This document shows positions 13,055 through 21,268 of a stretch of 27,505 nucleotides of DNA, in pieces. The notes beneath the pieces were generated by a model. It searched no databases, was not told the origin of the DNA, and saw only the letters and a program-made list of their open reading frames with translations. Every line of letters starts with the position of its first letter. Position 1 is the first letter of the stretch. Source of the DNA: a virus; the IMG/VR virus record IMGVR_UViG_3300033141_000910, positions 1-27,505 of that record, one strand, 5' to 3'. The position numbers were made by a program, and so were the translations under genes.

Positions 13055-13528
13055 ATGACTCAACCGCTTTTTAACAGACGTAGAGATATAAAATTTTTCA
13101 ATTCATTAAATAACGAGTTGTTAAATAACATTATTCAAACGCCTGTAACGATATACAAGATTAGCACTGAAAGTCCGGAGAACATATATGGCGAATCAGA
13201 ATTAAAGACATATACTAAGGGATTACAGATTGGGGCGTTAGTGACACACGACGAACAAACGACCGATGCTTCTGAAGGATTTGGTCCTCTTGTTGATCAG
13301 AGTATAACGATAGCGTTCCATCGCGAGATGATAGCTGCTCGAGGATTTTATCCAGAGGTTGGCGACATAGTTGAATGGAATGAGGCTTATTATGAAATAA
13401 ATGGAATTGTAGAAAATCAATTAATTGGTGGTTCTACACATAAAAATTTCAGTATAGTATGTACTGCTAATATGACTCAACGTGACAAGCTTAATCTTGA
13501 AAATGTTCGAGTTGGCAATAATGATTAA
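13055..13528 (+). CDS. Neck / head-tail connector protein, gp14-like candidate, 157 aa
   Basis: It opens RRRDIKFFNSLNNELLNNII and carries YKISTESPENIYGESELKTY, then FYPEVGDIVEWNEAYYEING. I recall this arrangement from connector proteins following gp13-like genes in T4-like phage genomes. The PEVGDIVEWNEAYYE segment is typical of beta-barrel head-tail connector proteins. T4 gp14 is 256 aa, so this protein is shorter, and a different connector role is possible. AAGGAGAC precedes the ATG. The gene sits 10 bases after the previous gene and 14 before the fibre-like gene. Confidence 0.55.
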   Translation: MTQPLFNRRRDIKFFNSLNNELLNNIIQTPVTIYKISTESPENIYGESELKTYTKGLQIGALVTHDEQTTDASEGFGPLVDQSITIAFHREMIAARGFYPEVGDIVEWNEAYYEINGIVENQLIGGSTHKNFSIVCTANMTQRDKLNLENVRVGNND

Positions 13529-13542
13529 AATGGAGACAAATA

Positions 13543-16500
13543 ATGGCTGATTTAAGCTATCAACATATATCACAGAGCTATGAAACATTAATTCAAACAA
13601 CTGGTTCAGATCAATTAGCTACTGCACTTGGTGCTATGGTAAATACAGTGAGAGCTGATATTTTTACTGGTTCGTTTTATGGAGGTACTTTTCAAGGAGA
13701 TGGACTTGTAATAAGTGGCAGTGCTTATATAAGTGGTTCTGTGTCTACTGATTGGGTTGATTTTACTAATGGAAGTGTGATTATAGATGCTCCATATAAA
13801 GAGGGTCGTTTATTTTACAATTCAGATGATGCAACATTAACAATGTATACGGATAATTCTGATGTATCATTACAACTTGGACAGGAAGAATGGGTAAAGG
13901 TTGTTAATAAAACTGGTGGAACAATCCCAGATGGAACGGCTGTTCGTATAAATGGAGCTCAAGGAAATCGCCCAACAATTTCGCAATCTAATGCAAGCCT
14001 TCGTGTAGGTTCTGTTGTGATTGGTTTAACGACTCATGAATTTTTAGATAATGAAGAAGGATATGTAACAGTTCACGGTACTGTACGTGGGTTAGATACT
14101 TCTGATTATTTTGCTGGTGCTCCGTTATATCTTCAGACAGGTTCTTTAGGTGAATTAACATTTCCTGCTCCACCATCACCCAATTATAGAACAATTGTTG
14201 GAGTTGTTACAGTAGCACATGGTACTCAAGGGGCTATTTATGTACAACCGACAATAGGAACATCAGTAGAAGATTTAAGTGATGTATGTTCAGTAAGAAC
14301 TAATCATGGATTACTTGTGTGGGATGAAACGAATGATATATGGTTTTCACCTCCAGATATAACATTTAGTGGTTCATTGCGAGAGAGTCCTGCAACTGTT
14401 GTAGGTTCAACATCAGTTGGTATCGGAACATTAAATCCTGAAACTAAATTACATGTTTGGGGTAATATATCTGCATCGGCTTTTTATGGTGATGGAGAAT
14501 TTGTAACTGGTGTTATTACTTCTGAATCATCAAGTGTTGCGGATTATTCTGATACAGCTGGAACATTACTTGGTTCAGTTGAATCAGCGTCTTATGCACC
14601 TATTGATACAGCGTATAGCGAATCAGTAAGTACACGAGTGACAACTTTAGAAACTAATGAAACAGCGAGTTTTGCTGTATCTGCTTCACGTGCTTTATCT
14701 GCTTCAATAGCTGATTTCTATCCTAACGCTGTAGTTGATTTTGCTAACATTACATCTGATCCAACAGGATATAAACCTGACGATAGAATTAATACTACAA
14801 TATCTCATAGTAATGTTGATAGAACAGTATATGTGTATCCAAAAGACGGGACGACATTTGATTATTATATTCATGGAACGCAATATAGTATTTCAACAAC
14901 TCATTCAGTAGTACATCCAGATGTTCAAGGAGAACATTTCTTCTATTTTGATAATACCGAAACATTACAAACATCAGGATTTGATTTAGAAACACTTATA
15001 CAAAATAATGCATATACAGCCAATCTTTATTGGGATACTGGAAGTCAAACGGCGTTAATAGTTGGTGATGAAAAACATGGACTTTCAATGGATCATTCAA
15101 CTCATGGATATTTACATACAATATTCGGAACGCAGTGGATAAGTGGATTAGGAATAGATGTATTTGATGTTGATGGAGATGGTGATATAAGTTCTTCTGC
15201 TCAAATTGGAATATCTAATGGTGTTATTGCTGACGAAGATATTAGGCATACGATTACTACGGGAGATTTACAAACATTAAATCCAACTGGGTCAATTCCA
15301 ATTTTATATAAGACTGGTTCGACAGGAACTTGGACGTTTAAGGTTGCTGACGAATATCCAATAATTCATCGTGGTTCATCAGTATCTTATATAAATACGA
15401 ATGGTCGAGTTCCATATAATTTAAATACAGGTGGAAATTGGACGCTTGAAGAAGTTTCTCATGTTAATTTTGTATTAGTTCATTATTTTGCTACAAATGA
15501 TATAGCATACAATAAAGTTATTGGTATTCAAGGGCAAGACTCGTATGCAAATAGTGGTGATGCAAGATCTGGGGCTGCGACTGAAATAGCAACAATAGTA
15601 ACAAGTGGATTACCAATGCAAGAATTTAAGGCTCTTGGTACAGTTATTTTTCAAACGAGTAATTTATATGATAATGTTCCAAGAACAAGAATTATATCAA
15701 CTGATACAGGTGATGAGTATGTAGATTTCAGAACTTCTGCTCCTATTGGAACTGGTACTTCTGTAAATGAGCATGGTTCTTTAAGTGGGTTAGTAAATGA
15801 TGACCATAAGCAATATATTTTAGTTGATGGAACACGAGATTTTGAAGGAACATCAAGTTTTGCTGTATCATCAAGTCATACATTGAGAGCTGACATAGCA
15901 GATAATGCTATAGAATATAGTTCCAGTTTTGAAATTCGTATTACAACTGACGAAAGTAATATAAGCGATTTACAAACTGACAGTGGAAGTTTTAGTACAA
16001 GGGTCATGACGAATGAAACAGATATTACAAATTTAGAAACTGATAGTGGTTCATTTAGTACGAGGGTAACAACGAATGAAACAGACATTTCAAATCTTGA
16101 AACTGATTCAGGAAGTTTTGGTACAAGAGTTACTGATTTAGAAAATGAAGTTTCAATTAGTTATGCTGATACATCAGTAAGTTCAAGTTATGCTTTATCA
16201 GCAAGTAATGCTTGGTTAGCTGATTATGCTACTTTGGCAAGTAATTCTTGGTTAGCTGATTATGCTACTTCTTCAAGTTATTCTGATTATGCTGAAACGG
16301 CTTCTTTAATTAATGGCAACATACATATATCTGTTCCATCAATCACACAAGAAGTTAATGGAACAACGTTTGATTTTATTGTTGGTGAGAATGTATCATT
16401 TGGAGATTTACTTTATATGAGTGGTAGTGGACAATATACTATTGTTGATACAACATCAACAAGTTCAATGCCTGGAGTTGTTCTTGCGACGGAAACAGCA

Positions 16501-16713
16501 ACAATTGGAAATGAATGTAAAATGTTAATGTCTGGATTCGCAAGAAATGATAATTGGACATTTGAAACAGGGGAAGTTTTATATGCATCGGCGTCAACCA
16601 TTAGCCATACGGCTCCAGATGCTGTGGGTAGTATAGTTCAAACAATAGGGTATGCTGTATCTTCTTCTATAATACAATTTAATCCATCACTTGTAATGTT
16701 GGAGATTGGTTAA
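13543..16713 (+). CDS. Modular fibre-like virion protein, 1056 aa
   Basis: This protein has the modular make-up of phage tail fibres. Residues about 115-238 form a beta domain found in many fibres (VKVVNKTGGTIPDGTAVRI, then RTIVGVVTVAHGTQGAIYVQ). A typical linker follows near 300-325 (LHVWGNISASAFYGDGEF). Near 744-766 is GSLSGLVNDDHKQYILVDGT, the D-D-D-H-x-Q-Y-type motif common in fibre proteins. Residues about 805-866 hold three 21-residue coiled-coil repeats (TDSGSFSTR) shared with the fibre genes downstream. Residues about 926-1056 are a second beta domain like the first. It probably forms trimers on the virion. GGAGAC precedes the ATG. Position between neck and tail-completion genes leaves neck whisker, head fibre or tail fibre all possible. 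Confidence 0.8.
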   Translation: MADLSYQHISQSYETLIQTTGSDQLATALGAMVNTVRADIFTGSFYGGTFQGDGLVISGSAYISGSVSTDWVDFTNGSVIIDAPYKEGRLFYNSDDATLTMYTDNSDVSLQLGQEEWVKVVNKTGGTIPDGTAVRINGAQGNRPTISQSNASLRVGSVVIGLTTHEFLDNEEGYVTVHGTVRGLDTSDYFAGAPLYLQTGSLGELTFPAPPSPNYRTIVGVVTVAHGTQGAIYVQPTIGTSVEDLSDVCSVRTNHGLLVWDETNDIWFSPPDITFSGSLRESPATVVGSTSVGIGTLNPETKLHVWGNISASAFYGDGEFVTGVITSESSSVADYSDTAGTLLGSVESASYAPIDTAYSESVSTRVTTLETNETASFAVSASRALSASIADFYPNAVVDFANITSDPTGYKPDDRINTTISHSNVDRTVYVYPKDGTTFDYYIHGTQYSISTTHSVVHPDVQGEHFFYFDNTETLQTSGFDLETLIQNNAYTANLYWDTGSQTALIVGDEKHGLSMDHSTHGYLHTIFGTQWISGLGIDVFDVDGDGDISSSAQIGISNGVIADEDIRHTITTGDLQTLNPTGSIPILYKTGSTGTWTFKVADEYPIIHRGSSVSYINTNGRVPYNLNTGGNWTLEEVSHVNFVLVHYFATNDIAYNKVIGIQGQDSYANSGDARSGAATEIATIVTSGLPMQEFKALGTVIFQTSNLYDNVPRTRIISTDTGDEYVDFRTSAPIGTGTSVNEHGSLSGLVNDDHKQYILVDGTRDFEGTSSFAVSSSHTLRADIADNAIEYSSSFEIRITTDESNISDLQTDSGSFSTRVMTNETDITNLETDSGSFSTRVTTNETDISNLETDSGSFGTRVTDLENEVSISYADTSVSSSYALSASNAWLADYATLASNSWLADYATSSSYSDYAETASLINGNIHISVPSITQEVNGTTFDFIVGENVSFGDLLYMSGSGQYTIVDTTSTSSMPGVVLATETATIGNECKMLMSGFARNDNWTFETGEVLYASASTISHTAPDAVGSIVQTIGYAVSSSIIQFNPSLVMLEIG

Positions 16714-17318
16714 TGGCTACAAAAATATTTGGAATAACTGTTAAGTCGACTGATAGAATTAATGATCAATTGGTTAGTAATATCAGAAAAATAAATACAC
16801 ATGAGATGGCAAGCAATAGGTTTGATTTTACGACAACAGGAACTAATCCAGTACTTGAACTTATATTAACTGATAGTCCTACGGTTACGTGGTATTGGGG
16901 AGATGGAACTACATCATCTGGTGCAGCTCCATCCAAAACATTTGTTAATACTGATCGTCGTGATAACTATGTAACTATTGAACCGGCATCTGCATTAACG
17001 AGAATTAATCGTAATGGTAGAGAGTTAAGAACGGTGGATAATTTAGGTAATTTTCCTAATCTTAATTATTTATATTTTTATTCGTGGACTACTGGAGAAC
17101 ATTTGGATCTCGTGGGTTGTACAGCAATGAGAGAATGGCATTTACTTGGTGCTATTGCATCAACGACTGAAGTTGATCAATGGATTATAGATCAGGCGGC
17201 GGCATTTTCTGAAATAGCAGATTCATCAATTTCTGGTAATTTTTATTGTCCGTCAAGAACATCCGCATCAGACAGTGCGAGAAGTATAATTATAGCTAAA
17301 GGTATAACTTGGCATTAA
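16713..17318 (+). CDS. PKD-like beta-domain virion protein, 201 aa
   Basis: The start ATG shares one base with the previous stop TAA. Residues about 40-85 contain LILTDSPTVTWYWGDGTTSS, where W-x-W-G-D-G-T is the hallmark of PKD-like immunoglobulin folds. The rest has leucine-rich spacing (NFPNLNYLYFYSWTTGEHLD, GCTAMREWHLLGAI), as in short solenoid-like proteins of phages. It could be a small fibre-tip or decoration protein working with the preceding protein. There is no signal peptide. Confidence 0.65.
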   Translation: MATKIFGITVKSTDRINDQLVSNIRKINTHEMASNRFDFTTTGTNPVLELILTDSPTVTWYWGDGTTSSGAAPSKTFVNTDRRDNYVTIEPASALTRINRNGRELRTVDNLGNFPNLNYLYFYSWTTGEHLDLVGCTAMREWHLLGAIASTTEVDQWIIDQAAAFSEIADSSISGNFYCPSRTSASDSARSIIIAKGITWH

Positions 17319-17334
17319 TATTAGGTGAAATAGT

Positions 17335-18264
17335 ATGACATTATGGATTAACAAAGCAGATTTATGGAGAATAGCTCCTGAATTATGGAATAGTGATGGA
17401 CAAGCTGTTGTTTATCGTCCACAAATAACACCGTTTCCAAAGAGGATTGCTCCTTTGGTTGATTCTCAACAGAGCGCTATTGACCGTAAGACATACGCCA
17501 ATGATCCTTCAAGGACGAATAGGGCTCATCAGATTAAACGTAGCGACGATACATTTAAGAATATATCAGTAAGTTTACAGGACATTGATGAAGCTATTTT
17601 ATTTTATTTCAATGAAATTATCAAGCCGTCAGTTATAGAAAATGGTGTTGATATAACTGTTCCCGTAATGTATGGAGATCCTGAGAGTTGGGAGTTTGTT
17701 CAGAAGACAGGATATATGCGTGATAAAAAGGGTAAAGTGATAGTTCCCGTAGTTATGGCACGTAGGACTTCTGTAGCGAAGGATGACAGTGTTCCTGTAG
17801 ATAAGGCTGACAGGAACATGGTACATCAATTTCCTATAAAGTGGTCGCATAAAAATGCGTATGATAGATTTTCATTATTAACTGGTGGATTTGGTCGAAA
17901 GGAAACTTATGAAGTATATAATGTTGTAGTGCCTGATTATGTAACTATAAATTATGATTGTGTAATTTGGACGACATATGTAACTCAGATGAATAAAATA
18001 ATTGAACAGATTTATTACAGTGAAGGACAGTATTGGGGTGATAGAAAAAAATATAAATTTAGTACAAAGATAGATTCATTTGATCAGAACATAGAAATTT
18101 CGACTGATAAAGGTCGTGTAGTAAAATCAAATTTTTCTTTGAATGTGCGAGGATTTTTAATACCAGAAGTTGCCAATGATCAGATTACGACACAAAAGAC
18201 ATTTACGAAGCAACAAGTTGTTCTTGGTACAGAAACTGAGGTCAACATAGGGGATATTAAATAA
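17335..18264 (+). CDS. Tail completion protein, gp15-like, paralogue A, 309 aa
   Basis: The order of segments recalls T4 gp15, which caps the tail sheath: an I/V-P-V-M-Y-G-D-P-E motif near residue 105 (T4 has I-R-V-P-I-T-Y-A-S), a long helix region YDCVIWTTYVTQMNKIIEQI (T4: L-S-I-F-T-R-Y-E-D-D-M-F-Q-I-V-E-Q-I), and a C-terminal beta hairpin FSLNVRGFLIPE (T4: W-S-L-T-F-E-V-N-G-W-M-Y-P). The central part (RSDDTFKNISVSLQDIDEAI) is almost the same in the next gene. AGGTGAAATAGT precedes the ATG. gp15-like identity is inferred from motif order, not alignment. Confidence 0.65.
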   Translation: MTLWINKADLWRIAPELWNSDGQAVVYRPQITPFPKRIAPLVDSQQSAIDRKTYANDPSRTNRAHQIKRSDDTFKNISVSLQDIDEAILFYFNEIIKPSVIENGVDITVPVMYGDPESWEFVQKTGYMRDKKGKVIVPVVMARRTSVAKDDSVPVDKADRNMVHQFPIKWSHKNAYDRFSLLTGGFGRKETYEVYNVVVPDYVTINYDCVIWTTYVTQMNKIIEQIYYSEGQYWGDRKKYKFSTKIDSFDQNIEISTDKGRVVKSNFSLNVRGFLIPEVANDQITTQKTFTKQQVVLGTETEVNIGDIK

Positions 18265-19529
18265 TGGCTATCAATGAATTACCAGTAAGACAAAAACCTT
18301 TATCTCGAATTAAACGAGAAAAATATGATGGTTCGGCTCGATTCAATCAACTTCCTAATAAGGATAACAGGGCAGAACAGATTAAACGTAGTGACGATAA
18401 AATCAAAAATTTTTCAGTTGGATTACAAGATATTGATGAAGCGATAATGTATTTTTTCAAACAAGTAATTAAACCAAGAGTTTTTGAGAATGGAACATTA
18501 ATAGATGTACCCGTTATGTATGGTGATCCTGAATTTTGGTCTCAGGTTCAAAGTCGAGGGTATGCTCGAGACAAGAAGGGTAAAATTATTGCTCCAGCAG
18601 TAATGTTTAGGCGTACCAATATAGCGAAGGATGACAGTGTTCCAGTGGATAAGGCTGACAGGAATATAGTACATCAGTTTCCTAAGAAGTTATCAGACGA
18701 ACATAATAAATATGATAGATTTTCGTTAGTACATAACATCATTCCTACATATGAATTATATAGCATAGTAGTTCCTGATTACATTATATTGAATTATGAA
18801 TGTTCGATATGGACTTCATATATTACACAGATGAATAAAATAATTGAATTGATTCAGTATTGGGAAGGTCATTATTGGGGAGATGAAGCCAAGTTCAAAT
18901 TTAAAGCAAAGATTGATTCATTTGATCAGAGCGTAGAAGTTTCGACTGACAAGGGTAGAGTAGCGAGGAGTAATTTCACATTAGAAATTCGTGGATATTT
19001 AATACCAGAAGTTGCCAATGATCAGATTACGACACAAAAATCATTTACGAAGCAACAAATTATTTTAGAAACAGAGACTGATATAGATGTATTAGCTCTT
19101 GCACAGACTGATCCATTGGCTCAAAAGATTTTAGTTACGACGAATAAACAACCAGCATTATCGGGTAATCAAACCATAACAGATTTGGTTAATGCAGGAC
19201 TTGCTGAATTACAAGTACAAGTAAATTATTTACGAAAGATGAGTGTATATTCATCATTAACAACTCCCGGTGCTACAATAGATTCTGGTAGTATTTCTGT
19301 GGTTACATATCCAAGTGTATATACAGCGTCTGTACCAACACAAGGAAATTTATTAGCGACAAGAGAAGATGATTTTCTTGTATTTGTTAATGGTCAATAC
19401 ATGGAACATGATGCATTTACAATTCAACAAAGTGGAAGTGATTTTGTAATAAATGCTAATGCTGGTAGTTTGGGGTATGAATTAAATGATACAGATGAAA
19501 TTGTAGTTTGGGGAAAGTTCAGTGGCTAA
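18264..19529 (+). CDS. Tail completion protein, gp15-like, paralogue B with extra C-terminal domain, 421 aa
   Basis: The ATG overlaps the previous stop by one base. Residues 1 to about 275 are a close copy of the preceding protein (same VPVMYGDPE, AKDDSVPVDKADRN, QMNKIIE and RGYLIPEVANDQITTQK strings), and 41 bases near the end (18999-19039) are identical to 18157-18197. The C-terminus adds about 140 residues absent from paralogue A, with DDFLVFVNGQYMEHDAFTIQ and LNDTDEIVVWGKFSG, a small beta domain seen at attachment points of fibre or baseplate proteins. One copy may have kept the tail-terminator role while the other anchors fibres; this is inference. Confidence 0.65.
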   Translation: MAINELPVRQKPLSRIKREKYDGSARFNQLPNKDNRAEQIKRSDDKIKNFSVGLQDIDEAIMYFFKQVIKPRVFENGTLIDVPVMYGDPEFWSQVQSRGYARDKKGKIIAPAVMFRRTNIAKDDSVPVDKADRNIVHQFPKKLSDEHNKYDRFSLVHNIIPTYELYSIVVPDYIILNYECSIWTSYITQMNKIIELIQYWEGHYWGDEAKFKFKAKIDSFDQSVEVSTDKGRVARSNFTLEIRGYLIPEVANDQITTQKSFTKQQIILETETDIDVLALAQTDPLAQKILVTTNKQPALSGNQTITDLVNAGLAELQVQVNYLRKMSVYSSLTTPGATIDSGSISVVTYPSVYTASVPTQGNLLATREDDFLVFVNGQYMEHDAFTIQQSGSDFVINANAGSLGYELNDTDEIVVWGKFSG

Positions 19530-21180
19530 GATATATCCAAAACAATTATTCGTAAGCGGTAGCGATTTACCGATAGGTATTCCTTCCGGTGGCGGATTTA
19601 ATATAAGTACATTAAATCCTTCTATGTCGATAGCAGATGCTGTAAATATAGTAGCAGCGTCTGGTAGTGATTCTATTGGTTATCCAGGTGATGGAACATT
19701 TACTGATGGATATTTCAGTAGTTGGACGCGAGACACATTGATAGCTGATGCATTTGATGATGTAAATGAATTATTAGTAAATGTTGTACAATCGTCGAGT
19801 ATTTGGCAACAATCAGGGTCAAATGTTTGGTTGAATACTGGAAATATAATAATAGGATCTACAATAAGTGCATCAGTTTTTTATGGTGATGGTAGTAATT
19901 TAACTGGATTAGAAAGTTCAAGTTACGCAGAAACAGCATCGTATGCTACGAGTATTGCTTCTGGATTGGGAGGATATTGGACAGCTTCTGATGGGTATAT
20001 TTCACGACTTGGTGATGTTCAAATAACTGGTAGTTTATATGTAAGTAATTCATTTAATTTAGGAACAGAAGTTTCTGTTACAAATATATCGAATGATGCT
20101 GCATTGTCTGATAATAGTCAAACTGATCTTGTAACAGAATATGCTGCTAAATCTTATACTGATGCTGCTTTAGTTGAAGCTGCTTCTGGTAGTGTATTTG
20201 GAAGTGGATCGACAGGATACATTGCACGTTGGAAGAATAGCGCGTCATTAGAAGATTCAAATATCTTTGATGATGGCACAAGTATAGGTATTGGAACAAT
20301 TTCACCAGAGGAACAATTACATGTATGGAATAATGTGTCTGCTTCTAATTTTTATGGTGATACATTTATTGGAACGATAATAAGCGCATCTTATGTATCA
20401 GCGTCAACATTTTATGGTGATGGTAGTAACTTAACTGGATTAGCAAGTTCGAGTTATTCTGAAACATCTTCTTTTGCGGAACATGCTACATCGGCTTCAT
20501 TTTCATCGTGGACAATCAGTTCAAGTTTTGCTGATACAGCTATAAGTACCAGTCATGCTTTAAGGGCTGACATAGCAGATAATGCTATTGATTATAGTTC
20601 AAGTTTTGAAAGTCGATTAACAACTGACGAAACAGACATAACCAATTTACAAACTGACTCAGGATCATTTAGTACAAGGGTTACAACAAATGAAACAGAC
20701 ATTGATAATTTACAAACTGACTCAGGATCATTTAGTACAAGGATAACTGATTTAGAAACCGAAGAAAGTTCGAGTTATGCTATTTCAGCAAGTCATGCTG
20801 TACGCGCAGATATTGCTGATACTGCTATAAGTTCATCGTATGCTATTTCATCAAGTTATGCTGCTACTTCATCGTATGCTACAGGATTAGCACCCGGACT
20901 TGGTGGGTATTGGACTGCGTCTGATGGATATATTTCAAGGGATGGTAATGTTCAAATAACAGGCTCATTAAGTATAAGTGGAACTGTTGACGGTGTGGAC
21001 ATCTCAGCATTTAGTTCATCAGTTGAAGATCGTATAACAAATGCCGAAGCTGGTTCATCTAAGTGGACGCTTGAAAGTGGATATATTTCACGAGACAGCG
21101 ATGTTCAAATAACTGGCAGTTTATATGTATCAGAGACTGGGTCATTTGAATATATTCATGTTGATGGAGGCACATTCTAA
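19522..21180 (+). CDS. Repeat-rich tail fibre / baseplate fibre protein, 552 aa
   Basis: The GTG start overlaps the end of paralogue B by eight bases. The N-terminus contains GYPGDGTFTDGYFSSWTRDT and LIADAFDDVNELL, a fibre-attachment pattern also present in the 21269 gene. Then come ISASVFYGDGSNLTGL modules, SSYAETASYA-type low-complexity stretches, the module FNLGTEVSVTNISNDAALSD to GSTGYIARWKNS that is nearly duplicated at 26.4 kb, two 21-residue coiled-coil repeats (TDSGSFSTR) and TVDGVDISAFSSSVEDRI. It ends in GYISRDSDVQITGSLYVS plus a short tail. No enzymatic or chaperone (S74) domain is seen. Confidence 0.8.
   Translation: MAKIYPKQLFVSGSDLPIGIPSGGGFNISTLNPSMSIADAVNIVAASGSDSIGYPGDGTFTDGYFSSWTRDTLIADAFDDVNELLVNVVQSSSIWQQSGSNVWLNTGNIIIGSTISASVFYGDGSNLTGLESSSYAETASYATSIASGLGGYWTASDGYISRLGDVQITGSLYVSNSFNLGTEVSVTNISNDAALSDNSQTDLVTEYAAKSYTDAALVEAASGSVFGSGSTGYIARWKNSASLEDSNIFDDGTSIGIGTISPEEQLHVWNNVSASNFYGDTFIGTIISASYVSASTFYGDGSNLTGLASSSYSETSSFAEHATSASFSSWTISSSFADTAISTSHALRADIADNAIDYSSSFESRLTTDETDITNLQTDSGSFSTRVTTNETDIDNLQTDSGSFSTRITDLETEESSSYAISASHAVRADIADTAISSSYAISSSYAATSSYATGLAPGLGGYWTASDGYISRDGNVQITGSLSISGTVDGVDISAFSSSVEDRITNAEAGSSKWTLESGYISRDSDVQITGSLYVSETGSFEYIHVDGGTF
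20050..20257 (+). repeat. Fibre module repeat, copy 1 (partner 26351-26558)
   Basis: About 208 bases coding for the FNLGTEVSVTNISNDAAL to GYIARWK module. By eye, about eleven bases differ from 26351-26558, and many differences are at third codon positions. Both copies are in frame within fibre genes. Confidence 0.85.
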
Positions 21181-21202
21181 GTTTATTTCTTTTATTTCTT
21201 CC

Positions 21203-21210
21203 TATTTATA
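21203..21210 (+). promoter_or_regulatory. TATTTATA box upstream of the 21269 gene (candidate late promoter)
   Basis: TATTTATA lies 59 bases before the ATG in an 88-base gap. The gap also contains two perfect palindromes, ATGGTATATACCAT (21215-21228) and GCTATATAGC (21239-21248). No terminator was seen for the upstream gene. Confidence 0.35.
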
Positions 21211-21268
21211 TTAGATGGTATATACCATTTTTACAATAGCTATATAGCAATATTTATGGAGAAGCCAA

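Noticed and set aside
15387-15394. TATAAATA, a perfect T4 late promoter core
   Set aside because: It lies deep inside a coding region with no gene start nearby, and such octamers are expected by chance in AT-rich DNA.
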